A stretch of 64,000 nucleotides of DNA from Ulva prolifera (lineage: Eukaryota; Chlorophyta; Ulvophyceae; Ulvales; Ulvaceae), in the NCBI GenBank assembly GCA_023078555.1, contig CM041196.1:7079985-7143984 (forward strand), in the 5' to 3' direction. Every line of letters starts with the position of its first letter. Within the stretch, counting starts at the first letter, position 1. Below the pieces are notes generated by a model, which saw only the letters and a program-made list of their open reading frames with translations, searched no databases and was not told the origin of the DNA. Below are positions 50,214-62,117 of the stretch, one piece after another. The position numbers were made by a program, and so were the translations under genes.

Positions 50214-52372
50214 CACCTGCAATGTCTCAACCTCTCGGGGCAATGGCTTGGTCTGTGTGGACCATGTCCTGCCGTTTCCTGTACTATCATCCAGGAGGTC
50301 TATCATGCAGTGACTGTATTGTTTTCATAGGGCATTCCTCTCATGCGGGACCCGTTACATCCTCCCACTGCAGCATGGTGCTGCGAGGCTGGTGTAAAGT
50401 AAAGTAAATCTGAATTTACTGAGCCGTATCCTATTGGACATTGACAACTCCGCATTAACGGGACCACATATGCCGAAGGCGTAAAGCACCTGGAAACCCC
50501 CCTCAGACGACCGTGAGCAACTCACAGGGCCTCCTCCTGTGCTAAGCAAGGTGGTCACGTACGGCCGTTTCGATTCCCCAAAGCGCACGCAGAATCGAAC
50601 CCACGATCTCCTGAAACGCAGGGGGTAGCTTTTAATCCGTCCTCAACCCATTGGACAGGTGTCAGTATCTTGCCTGCCTGGAGGGTGGTGCCCACGCAAC
50701 TTCAGACTACGGTGAAGTGAAACTTCCCAACCTGTAGATCTAGCACGTGTCGATCAGTCTTCTCGCTCCCGCTCGGATATCACACTCAGCGATGAAAGTG
50801 GTTTATAAATGCTGTGCGGTTGATCGGTTCTGGATTGGTTGCTGATGGTGCAGAGAATTCCACACTGTTGGCGTTCTACTGTGTTGGCCTGCCGTACACG
50901 CCCTCCACCAAGTCAGGCCTGGCATCGTAGCCAGGCATGCACATGTGCAACACACATATACGGCCAGTCTGTGCTTTGCTTGCACGTACGGAAGCTCGGG
51001 CACAGGCAGCACACCGTCTACAATCCCATGGCTTTTGGAGACCAGCTCTTCAAAGTGGGTCAATATCGACCGTACATCGTGTGCCTGGGCTGCGATGATG
51101 ACGCAGTTGCGCAGTCACGACTGCATTAGCAGCTGAAGTTGAATACACATAGACAGGTCGCGAGCGAGGCACGCTGCCGCCCGGATCGCATCAAGGTGTG
51201 CTGTGATTGGCTGACCGGCTCTTGTGGGCATCTACATCATCCTTGCGACAAGCCTGCGATCTGGGACATAGCGAACCGCTCATACCAGATGACGTGAATC
51301 AACGTTCATTCCTTCCACAGCATGGAATTTCGGATCTTTGGAGAGTTGGCCTCATGCCGTGTGCACTCATGGGGGCGAGTGGTCTGATGACCAAGAATGC
51401 TTGCATTGCTGTGTACTCTATGAGTGCATGCAATGTAGTGGCCAGAGACACATGGACTGCGCAAACATCTTCTGCCTTTCGTGAGATGAAGTTCAGGAAG
51501 CAGTGCCATACATTCATCTCGATGCCAACATCTGCCTGGCAGTACTTGGCCATCCATGCATACAATCAAGCCAATACTGGAGACTATGTGAACGCACAAA
51601 TGCCCGATTAACACTTCCTGTCGAAAACAGAGCGACCGAGGTTTTTTTTATGCATGACAGTCATGCGAGTGGGAAGGCTCAACAGCAACCAGTGACTAGC
51701 TTCGTCACTCTGCACACTTGCAGGTGCGACGATTTCCACGAACACAGTGCTCTGCCTGGCTGCCACTGTTCGAATTCATGACATCGCCAGTTACCGCAAT
51801 GGCAGCAGCAGCAACACAAACACGCCACAGCACAAGTCATGCAGTGCATCAAACTGGTCACAAAGCGTGAGCTTCATCCGGTGGCTCTGTTGCATTGGAA
51901 CGCACTTGCGCCACAGCAGCATCATTTCATTGCTTCATAAACACCTCTCTCTTCAAACATGCAAAGTCATACAACGGACTACCTATGTACCAATCACCTC
52001 ACAGGCGTCATGCCAATCAGCAGCATACTGGACGATATAAACGTGTTGACCGCCTCATAAGCGGCTGCGTGGACATCAAGCATCACTCGGCGGCATCGTC
52101 AGCGATTCCGGCCTGTAGCGAAGCCCTGCGGCACATACATGGCCAGCAGCGCGGACAACCCCGGACCTCACGCCTGAGCGCCGCGGCACACCACCCCAGA
52201 TGCATGTGGACCCACCAGACCAGAGCACCCCCGGGCCGGCCATGGCACCTTTCCCCCTTCATGCGCCCCCCCCAGCCCCAGCCGCTGAGAGCCTGCGCCG
52301 CGCCCCACGGGCGAGATTCCAGCGCCGGGGGCAGAGCCGCGGGGCGCCCGCGGGGCGCGCGCCGCCGCAGGC
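50214..52372. other. Convergent 3' region between cpFtsY and UBL-LRR gene
   Basis: Apart from the SINE-like element near 50394-50660, no exon or RNA gene was recognised. Frames such as 51207-51611 have no recognisable protein character. Confidence 0.5.
50394..50660 (-). mobile_element. tRNA-derived SINE-like element, longest copy
   Basis: On the minus strand the element has a tRNA-like head, a body and a simple tail. The head has a B-box match GGGTTCGATTC (50602-50592). An A-box-like TGGGTTGAGGACG lies about 48 nt upstream (50650-50638), which is tRNA-like spacing. The body carries TTTCCAGGTGCTTTACGCC, CATATGTGGTCCCG and GGAGTTGTCAATGTCC. The tail is TTTACTTTACTTTAC (ending at 50394). The T-arm halves do not pair, so this is not a working tRNA gene. 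Truncated relatives occur at 25192, 31944, 32811 and 63589. Confidence 0.7.
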
Positions 52373-54358
52373 TCAGTGCCGCCGGAAGCGCTCGTAGTCG
52401 GCGGCCTCCCAGAAGTCCGCATGCACGTGCGCGTCGAGCGCCTTGTCGAGCTTGCCCTTGCGGCGGGCCTCATACGCGGCCCAGCCCTCGACGTCACGCA
52501 GCGCCTGCATCGTGACGGGGTTGCCGCGCAGCGCGAGGCTGTGCAGTTCAACGCAGCCGAGGAGCACCGCCGGGGGGACGGTCGCGATGCGGTTGCCGTC
52601 GAGGCGCAGGATCTGCAGGGCGCGCAGGCTGCCGAGGGCGTCCGGGAGGGTCTCGATGGCGTTGGACGTCGCCGAGAAGCGTGCGAGCTGCTTGCACTGA
52701 CCTGCAGCACCCGTGGACACCCATGATGGCCCGAGCGCAGATGCAGCAGTTTGTTCGGGAACCTGTGCGTAGCTGCTATCACACTGGCTGCGGCCTGCGG
52801 CTGCTGCACAGTTCGCCGCCTGGCTGCTTTTGTGCAGCGCTGAGACTGTGTGCTCAAACACTGCGCAGAAAGGAAAACAGCGGAATCTGCTTTTGACATC
52901 CGTGGCAAGGGCACCAGCACTCCTGCCACCTAACAGCGAAGCGCGGTGCCACACTAAGCATGCCAATGATAATACTGAACGGGTCCATGATGACGCCGCT
53001 GTTGTGATGATGTTGTGCACACGTCGAGGGCTCAAGCGAACCAAGAGCATGGCAGACCACTTCACAGACTGGTCGGATGCCCAGAGATGTCCACACCGTT
53101 TTACAGAGAATGTGGCTGGTGAGTCTGACGAATGTGTAGACAGGCCGACCCCATGGACGATGGCCCAGGTGTGTGTCCTCACACTGTGTGATGACACTGT
53201 GTGAGGACATGCCCAGGTTCTTCCCACTTGCCCCGGTGTGAGATCGCACTGCAGTCACAGGCAGGTGACACACCTAGAGACTCTGGCAGGCTCCTGAGCT
53301 TGTTATCACTCACATCTAATTCTTCAAGGTGCTGCAGATTCCCGATGTCAGCTGGCAGTGATTCCAATGAGTTGGCAGACAGATCCAGCAATCGCAGCGA
53401 GGAGGCTTGACAAAGCACAGGGTCGAGGAACGTGAGGCAGTTGCTTGCCACTTGAACGTGGCTCAAGCGCGGGAGCAAGCTCAACGTTGCCCACGGAACG
53501 CCTGCTGCAGGCAGGCGGTTGTGACTGCAACGAAATCGTTGCAGCCCTTGCATGCTCTGGAATACATCTGCAAGCCAAGATGAATCACAGGCCAGCTGAT
53601 GCCTCTCAACAAAGGAAGCAGAGAATGTACTGCATCTGCATTGCATCACTGTATGGCCTGTGTCAAAGCGTAATGGTGCATATTGTATTTGTACATGGCT
53701 CACCTGGCAGCTCCTCGAGAGAGTTGTTGCCGACGTCCACAGCATACAAAGATGCGATTGTGGTGGGTCCGAGCGCTTCTAGATGCTGTTGAAAGCCTTC
53801 GGGAATGCTGGCCAGCTGCAGTGCCCTCAGAGATATGATACCGGTTGCTTTCCAACGTTTTATCCGCTGAGGCATGGACTGCCTGTCTGCCGCAGGATTT
53901 ACATCAATGCTCCCCGAAGCCTCAGCCTGTGAGCTAGAGGTCGCAGCATGTGATCGATCTCGCATACGTTGATGTGCCTTTTCCCTTCGCAGCTCCGCTT
54001 GCTGACGCGCTGCTATCTGGCCCTGCGATGACAAGCGCACATCATGCACCGTCCCACATGTTCAGATTCATTCCAGGAGTATCTTACGGTGTACGAGCAG
54101 GCGTTGAGGCGATACCTGCGTAAGGGTCCCACTGGCCATCAACATTACCTTCGAACCATCTTTGAGTCCATACTTGGCAAGAGGATCGCCTTTCACTAAT
54201 ACTTTGCCCTTCACGATGAGCTTTTGATTGTTTGTGGGTACATCCAATTGGCTTTGGATGGCATCGGAAAGATCGTCGACTTTTGCCTCGCGTTCGTCAG
54301 TGCTGTCGTTGACGACTACTTCTGTGAACTGTTTCTGGTACTGCACTTTTATGAGCAT
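52373..54358 (-). CDS. Ubiquitin-like plus leucine-rich-repeat protein, 4 exons
   Basis: Exons 54116-54358, 53704-54022, 53274-53567 and 52373-52701 (phases 0, 1 and 1) encode 394 residues. Residues 1 to about 75 are a ubiquitin-like fold (LIKVQY start, LDVPTNNQKLIVKGK, LKDGSKVMLM), without a terminal Gly-Gly, so it is an integral UBL rather than a processed modifier. A charged, Ala/Arg-rich linker follows. Then come LRRs: LRALQLASIPEGF; LYAVDVGNNSLEELPD across an exon junction; FRCSHNRLP; VQVASNCLTFLD; LRLLDLSANSLESLP; LEELDVSDNKLRSLPESLG; FSATSNAIETLPDALG; LQILRLDGNRIATVP; and LALRGNPV. The order UBL then LRR matches the plant LRR/ubiquitin-like protein family (such as Arabidopsis At2g30105). 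Function is not established; proteasome or ubiquitin-receptor adaptor use is inference. The start is the ATG at 54358, three nt after an in-frame GTG. Confidence 0.85.
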
Positions 54359-55105
54359 CACGAATGCACTCCTTGCACTAACAACTGTTTAACACAAATC
54401 GAATCAGCTTGTCGACCGTGCAGGTTTTCGCAGTCACGTCAGCTCTACCTGCGATGCTGAGAGGACACGAACCGAACTTGAACAAGCCACACGCAAGGCA
54501 CCGACACTGCTCTCGTCAGTATCCCGAACAGCTTTCATGTTAATGGCTCTTTTAGGATGCCTGCGCAGCAACGGTGCAGCTGACACTAATGAGCGACAAC
54601 CAAGTCGCATGCATGTGACTGCGTTCGCAGATGTGGATTCAACCCCTGGTGCAATGATGTAACATCCCTGTACACAGGACCCCTCCATGGCTTCAGTATA
54701 CTTCACATCGTGTTGCAGGCCGACCGCACAACTGCGCGCACTGTGGACAAAACGACAGGAAGTAGCTGTGTAAGCGAGCGTTTGTTTCCTATCGCTCGAC
54801 AAGTGGGATGCTGGAGGGCCACAGAACGCACCTGGTCTAGTGATTCACTAATGTAGCAAACAGACACAACAATTCAAATCCGCTGGGGAAACTCAGGCGA
54901 CATATCGGCATCGCTGCAAACATGTGAAGCATGCACCTGGTGCCGTGGATCACCAAATCAATCAACTACACGTTGCAGTATTCAAGACAGGTCAGTCTGC
55001 CCATCATCAGCGGTTGCTTGGCGCTGTTCGTCACTACTAAGAGCTTAGTCATCATTTGAAGGCACCATTCCTGAAAATCATCCAAGCAATCTGGGCAGAG
55101 CCTGG
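54359..55105. other. Intergenic region between UBL-LRR and PKG-like genes
   Basis: 747 bp between two minus-strand genes, holding the UBL-LRR promoter and the PKG-like 3' UTR. No further feature recognised. Confidence 0.5.
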
Positions 55106-58100
55106 CTAAAAGTTGGCAAAAACAACATCACATTCTGCCATCTCAGCAGGGTCCTCCTCTGGAATTGCCTCGGTCGCCTCCATCTCGGAGATCTCCATTA
55201 TACGCTTCGCTGAATCGTTCTTGGGCGCTCTTGGGGGCTCCAGGCGGCGCGCTTCCAGCGCAGTCCAGTCAAGCCCGTCAAACCACTTGTGCTGTTTGAT
55301 GTCTTTCGCCCGGCCATTCAGCATCCCTGCACATGCGTCGTGTCCACGAGTAAGCAGAGATTCCACAACACAACCAAGCAGCAGTCGCAGACACTGCGAC
55401 TCAGGATCCCATAGCTACAGCGACACGCCAGGGTCCATGCAATTGGCCACAGCAGTGCATCATAGGGCAATGGCACACCTATGCGCCTCGCCGGCCGCCG
55501 CTCGAGCAGCCGCGACACAAGGTCTTTTGCCTCGGGCGACAGGTAAGGGGGAAAGGTCACATGCCAGTGGTCGTCCACAATCCTCCGCATGACCTGCACA
55601 CGCTCCAGCAGCTGCGCATCAGCACCAACGCCACTCGGTTTGCAGACACCAGAAACAAGCAGAACCCCATGGGCACCTTGCGTGCCGCTGACACTGTATC
55701 AGGTCCTTCTGTGTGCGCGGGTGGGTACGCCAGCTGCTGCTGCTGCCCTACAATGCCCATGTGGCCACGTGCAGCCCATCAAAGCAGGCCCATTGTAGTG
55801 CAGCGAGACAGCCGCACCTCCATGGGGTCCTCTGTGCGCGGTGTGCTGAAGGGCTGGCGGCCGGTGAGCAGCACGTACATGAGCACACCCAGGCCCCACC
55901 AGTCGACAGAGCAGTTGTAGCCGTGGGCGAGGACGTTTTCGGGGGCGACATATCCCGGAGTCCCACAGAACGTGTACGTTCGGTTGCTATCGTTCAAGAT
56001 CTTGGCAAAGCCAAAGTCCCCGATCTTGGTGTAGCCGTTGTGATCTATGAAGACATTCTCGGGCTTGAGGTCGCGGTAGACTATGTTGTTGTTGTGCAGG
56101 TACTCGAGCGCAAGGACGATGCAGGCGATGTAGAACTTGGCCAAGTGCTCATCCATGCCCTGCACGGCAGACACAGTGGCTCACCATCATCTGTCGAAAT
56201 TGAACTTCGCCTCCCTTGTGAGCCACGCTCTACCTTGCCTGGGGTAGTGTTGTGCAAGGCCTGCTTGCAGCCTGTGAGGAGGACAGAACGATCCAGACCA
56301 ACAGTGCCACCACGTGCAACATGTAAACCTCTCTTGATATACATGGCTGCGACCTTGAGGGCAAATGCTACAACACAATGTGCAGTGCCTGGCATGAAGT
56401 GAGACTCTCAGGATGCTTCATCCGGAAGCCGACTGCAATGCTGTCTAGACACTGCATGTTCAGGTGCATGCCTTGAGCATCTTGGTCTTGCTCTGAAGGC
56501 AGGAAACTCCGCCTGAGCCCGAACGATGAGAAATGACACGGGCTTCTGATACCAGAACGTCCATCAGATCGCCACCTGGGAGGAGGTCAAACAAAAAGTA
56601 TAGATGCCTTCTGTCTTGAAATGATGCATACTGCACGCATTGCAAATTCTGATTGTGCTGCTCCACGCTATAATCCGCGATGGGTACGTGCATACATCTT
56701 GCGTCGAATTACATCAAAACGACTCCTGCTTCAAGCTGCAGTCTACAGACTGTGCTGATGCCAATGCAGCCAGACATCGTTTGATGTGGTTGCTGATCAA
56801 AAGGTAACGCAGATGCATCGAGAGTCTAGCTACGCAATTCCCAGATCTTTGATCCTCGTGTTGACACAACACACACCGCTCGAGAAGACCTGAATGAGAT
56901 GAATACTGTATGAGCAACACACAACAAGTCTGAGCTTAAGGTAATAGAAAGAGCACACCTGGCGGATGCAGAATGGGTGAGCTGTGTTGCGTGTGATGTG
57001 CTGTTCACAGAAGACATGCTCTGGACACTGCAGCACTGTTGTCTTGCGCATACGCTTCATCGCATACTCTCGCCTGTTAGATGGCGCCATCACCTTGGAA
57101 ACACGAGAGAAGGCACCGCCACCGAGCACTTTGCCTTCGACGAGCTCGAGTTTAGGCTCTCCATTGGGCAGCAGCTTGGATCCTGCAACATGTACTAACT
57201 CAGTGCTTCAGCCTGTTAGGCAAACACGTCCAAGCCAAGAGAACCACGTCATGGCCAACAGCCCGTCATGTGGACCAGGCACTGCATCAAGTCTTTTGCA
57301 GGGGCGCAGTGTGCGGCTGCCAGAGAAACGAATCCAGTTTGCTGGCAGCCATGCGTGTGGAAAAGTGGGACCTGCTCAGGAGGCCCTGTATCCCAAGGAA
57401 GAGCAGTGCGCAATCATACATATTGCCAGGGCAGGTCGACACATATGTACGTATGCAAGAGCAAATGAACGTAGCCGTACCAACGAGCCACTGGCAAGTC
57501 AACCAAGACTGACATGCTTGCAGGCAGAAATCGGACAGGGCATACCTTGAGAGAGGGCCTGGACTTCATCCATGTGGCCACGCGCTGTGAGACTCTCCCA
57601 AATCGGTCCAGTAGGACTCTGCTTGCGCCGCTTGATCTCGACTCTTGCTGCTGTGTGACTTGGGGAGCCCTGCTGGTTCAGTCTCATCAGCCGCTGAGTC
57701 ACAACCTGCACAGGGTCTCCAGCACAGTCACAGCCGTCCGCAGCCCTCCCTTGTGACACTTGACCAGCTGATGGCCCTGATGCTCCGTCAATATCCAAAG
57801 CCTGGATCTGCCTGTGCAAACATACCTGTGGAGACTTTTCACGGTTCATGATATCCCCAAGGTCACCCAGCAGAGCTACGAAAACATCCCTACGAAGCGC
57901 CAAGCACACGAGACGATCAGAGACCGCCTCAACACTTGCCATGCGCGGTTCACGTCGCAGCAGCGCCTGCTCCCCGAAGAAGTCAGATCTAAAGAGCTTA
58001 TTGACCAGGCGGGTGCCACGAGGAGTGTCTTGATACACAGCAGCTTCGCCTTCCTTGATAATGTAAAACAGATCTCCAGGATCATTCTGCATGAATCCAA

Positions 58101-59483
58101 AGGCCAGTCAGTAAAGCTGCGGTTCATCAAGATGATATGGAGACTGCGTGAGTTCATCACATGAACTCGCCCCGAGCAGCTCTGCAGTTGTGGACAGCCA
58201 CTTCACAAGCCGTGCAATAATGACATAGCATTGCCATCTGGGTACATTATAGTCATCAGACCAGCCGTTCAAGAAGTAGTCACTACATTCGCAAAGAGGC
58301 AGACGCTTGACTATCATCCTAAAAACCGAACACCCAAAGGCAATCTCAGCACGACAACACTGCTGGTCAGAACATATGTCAGGATTGCTTTTCATACTTG
58401 CTTGCACAGCGCTGTACCTGGTGCACTACACGGTTCTCTTTAGCAAAGACCTGCTCCTCAAGAGCACCTGCCAGGCGCGATCTTTCCTCAGGGGATAGCT
58501 TTTGCAGAATCGGCACTGAGTTGAGGAATAACTCAATCTGTGCACCTTCTGATTCTGCAGTTTCCTGCATGCCGGCAGACCCCATGGTGTCAGAAAAGAG
58601 CAAGCATCATGCTGCTTTTTGACAGCGCACACTGGATTTCATCCTGCTCATCACAATGCAGATGCACTCTTATTGCTTGGCCGGCATGGCTTCGGCTATG
58701 TTTGACACCCAAAACACATAGCACCACACACTAACGGCAACATGTGCATGACATCAGGGACAGAAACACCGCACCTGCACATGGGCACGAAACACAGCGC
58801 GCTCCAAGACAAACACAGTGGAGTCAACAGTGGCTGCGACAGTGGCGTTTCGTGGAGAGCTATACATCAGAGATACCTCCCCGAAGATATCCCCAGGCCC
58901 CTTGGTGTTGACACGGACCAGGTTGACACCGTTTCGGTGCTCGCCTCGGTTTTCCAGAATCTCAAATTCCCCAGTTTTGACAACATACAGTTCGGATGCA
59001 GCCATACCAACATCCCCTTCTTTGATGAGAATCTCCCCTTTAGAACACACAGGTTAGTTAGTGGCCTCACACCATGCAAGAGTGCAAAGCTGTATGGCAG
59101 TTTTCCCTGGAACATGCAACGGGCTCACTCAAGCCTTAGCCTGCAAGCCTTGAAAATGCAGTGAACACGAAGATAGGCACAGCATAGAGCAAATAATCGA
59201 GAGCATTGGGCACACCGGCATCACAATTTCTTTCCCACATGCCATGAACAACCTTTCTGACCAAGCTGGGGTCTGTCTTGGTGAACAGGAGCAGTTTGCC
59301 CAGGGCACGTATAACAAACTCGTAATCGAGCTCATTGACTGGACGGGCATTGTCGGGGCGTGTCTTTTGTACGTTGCGGGCTCCTGTCCCACCACCAGTG
59401 ATTGCTTGGTTGCGTGCTGTTTCTACGTGGTCACTTTGCCCCGTGGGCTTACCATCCCCAGCTTTGCTGAGCTTGGCACCCAT
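55106..59483 (-). CDS. Cyclic-nucleotide-dependent protein kinase (PKG-like, AGC family), 10 exons
   Basis: Exons 5' to 3' are 59216-59483, 58775-59037, 58418-58564, 57826-58086, 57546-57705, 56959-57182, 56538-56630, 55818-56159, 55479-55593 and 55106-55326, all in phase, giving 697 residues. It starts MGAKLSK, a strong N-myristoylation signal. Two cyclic-nucleotide-binding domains follow: site A (FGEVSLMY..PRNAT, 141-155) and site B (FGEQALLRREPRMAS, 263-277). The kinase has the glycine loop GGGAFS (387-392), YAMK with K409, YRDLKPEN with D502, DFG with D520, the activation site TFCGTPGY and APE. It closes with the AGC-type tail KDIKQHKWFDGLDW and an acidic end. The domain order on one chain makes it PKG-type rather than PKA. 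Both sites lack the Thr/Ser that usually confers cGMP preference (N153 and M275 here), so the ligand is uncertain. Exon 7's donor (CGT|GTCATT) is the least certain junction. Confidence 0.9.
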
Positions 59484-62117
59484 CACTCAAAATTATCTGC
59501 ACAAGCTATCACTGTAAACTTTATGCCGACACGGGGCAGACCTCTGGACTCATGCGGCATCGTTACTTTGATTCGATGGATCAAATATATGCCAAAATGG
59601 CAGCATAATCGAGACCATACTCGAGTCACAGCAAAATTCTTCCGCAGACAGAGAGAAATCCTTCCGTGAACATTAACACATCATGTAAGTCAGGAAAACA
59701 CCTGAATGCTCTCATCTTGCTGTCCGCAGGGAATACACAAGCTAAGGCCCGACACCGAAGAACCCGTTGTCCACTGTTGACCGCTGCTATATAGGATTTC
59801 TCGATGTACATACTTAAGTAACAGTGTTGTACATCAAAACAACCATATGCGCGGGTGAGTGTCACCTCTTGCTGTTTTGAAACCTGGCTCGTACACACAT
59901 GCGTTAGCGGACTGCTCGGCGGTCCATATGTATTGGCGAAACATCTGACCCAGCGAGGCATTCGCGTCCAAAGTTATCCTATACACCGGGGCATCAGAGT
60001 GCGCTTGGGCCCGCTGCTTGCCGAGTCCGCTGGCTGTCTGTCTCAAAATGCATGGTGTCGATGGTGCATCACCCGTCGGTGGCCATCCGCCCGTCGCATG
60101 CCTGTCTGCGAACTCACGAACGCTGCCATCCTGAACCAACAACATCCGTCCGGGCGAGAACTTTCACTCGCCTGTGCAAGTGCCGGTCACGTTGAGGTCG
60201 CCCTCACAGTTGCTAGAGCTCACTGTTTAAATTGGGAGTACGCGCATTGCATGCAGAACGGCAGCCTAGCAGGTACAACCAGAGCGTTGCCGGGCCCCCA
60301 CCATAGTTTAAGCCTGTCACGTTCTTGCCACAGGCAATGTCGGTGCCGAACATATCCCACGGGCACCTGCGATGACTCCTGCCCACAGTGGGTACTTGCA
60401 ATCTCTGACATCAAGGTACAGCCTACATGTATTTATCAACCGCTGCTGAATGCTCTAAATTAAGCATGCATAGGGAGTCCACACTTGCTAGCCCTCACTC
60501 CTCCTTCACCACACAGAAAAGTTCTTCCTTCATGTCTGTCTGGTTCCTCAGAAGACAATATGTCAAGCTTCCTATGTACACGCCTTGCATGCATGGAGCA
60601 GGCCTACCTGGGTCTTCTATTTGCTGAAATCTATGTGTTCTATCAGGATCAAGTCGGAGTGGCAGGTTTTGCTGACCCCGCTGACCCCCATGACCGACCT
60701 GCTGTGCTCTATCATTGTCAGTACATTCACAGACTGCAACCTCTCAATGCAAGCCATGGATTCGATTCTTTTCCGAATGCTGCATCAACAGGCGTTGTGG
60801 CATCCCAGCTAGCTCTTGAGCTCTTGCACTTTTCGATTGCCATCGGCCGTGCACTTTGCACAGCTGCCGATGATACACTATTCTGAGGGCACCACAGGCG
60901 GAAGCGGGTCCGGGCAGCCCGGGGCCGGGCCCCGGGCTGCGCCCCAAACACCTGTTGAACCTATTGAACCGAACACCTATTGAACGCACGTCACAGTCCT
61001 CCAACGCTGCCGGGGCCACAGGCCCCTTGAGTACGGCACGTGCCGAGCACCTGCCTGCATTGCTGCCTCACGGCAGTGCTGCCACAGTCCCTGTGCAGGT
61101 GCTACATCCTTGACCCCACTGCTCCGCATACAACCACTGAACTCTAGCAAGGCTCTTAGCTCAGTTTCGTCAGTGCGGTCGACCCAGATGCGCCCAGAGC
61201 GAGAAGTTGGGGGGGGGAGAGTTCTGCAGGGCGTCCTAGGTCCACGTCAAGCGACCACGGGACTTGTACATGGCCACCCGGGGATCTCCCTCGTGCGCTC
61301 AGCCAAGATGGCGCCCACCGGCACACGCGCACAGCCTGTGGGACTGGACTGTAGTCACCAACAATCCGGGCACGGCACTGACGGGTCGCCGTGGGATGTC
61401 AACATTCATCTCTCAGGCTGCATCTCGACATGATAAGACCCCACTTTATGCCTCAGATTTTAGTGGTTTTTGGCAAGGCCGGAGGTGTCTAGAGTCATGT
61501 TGTGCCGTTCCGTTGGAGCTATCAAGGGTCTGCATTGCATGTTTTTGCGGCTGGTACATCTACTTGACTTTACGGCAGCCTCAGCCTGATCGCTGTCAAC
61601 ATGCCTGGACCAGGATCTTCCGAGAGCTCTCAGTCTGTCAGCTTGCATAATTTGTAGCGGTACGGCGTGCCAGCAGTTGGTCGCAAGTATACGTCATCGA
61701 CGTCAAGCGCGTGTCTTTCGTGAGCCCGGGATGATGCCATGCAGCACACCCGCCGCAGAATCCATGCACCGTCAGCAGCAGTGCTGCTCCGGGGATCCGA
61801 CTCGGCGGCACAGATGTGTGCACACATGCACGAGGCCCATGCATGCCCGAATCAGACCGGTTGCGCGGGGAAGGCGACAGGTTTTGGTCACTGAGTAATG
61901 GCAACTGGTTTTGACCGCTGTGTCTTGCAACGACTGCATCACGTGTGACCACGGTCAACTCGCGCGACAGCTGCTGTAGTTGATCAAGGGTGCCATAACA
62001 TAAAGCAGGCACCGCCGGCCCGTGGAATCGTCTCTCCGATTGAAAGTCAACGCACACACTCGGTCATCGCACGTACGCAGTCCTTTCCTAGAATCCGTAC
62101 AGCGCAACCCGGAAGTC
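59484..62117. other. Divergent region between PKG-like and rhamnose-synthase genes
   Basis: 2.6 kb between two start codons. A minus-strand ATG frame at 59834-60145 (103 codons, containing YRITLDANASLGQMFRQYIW) has some protein character and might be a small gene or 5' exon, but nothing supports it further. A GC-only hairpin lies at 60914-60940. No RNA gene was seen. Confidence 0.4.
60914..60940. repeat. Perfect 12-bp-arm GC hairpin
   Basis: Arms GCAGCCCGGGGC and its exact complement are separated by CGG. Just downstream the word CCTATTGAAC is directly repeated. It could be a regulatory or 3'-end structure; no flanking gene claims it. Confidence 0.85.

Noticed and set aside
50585..50660. Possible minus-strand tRNA gene with GGGTTCGATTC
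   Set aside because: The T-stem halves do not pair and no acceptor stem can be drawn; it is better explained as the tRNA-like head of a SINE.
51207..51611. 134-codon plus-strand frame
   Set aside because: No recognisable motif, no splice context and ordinary intergenic composition.
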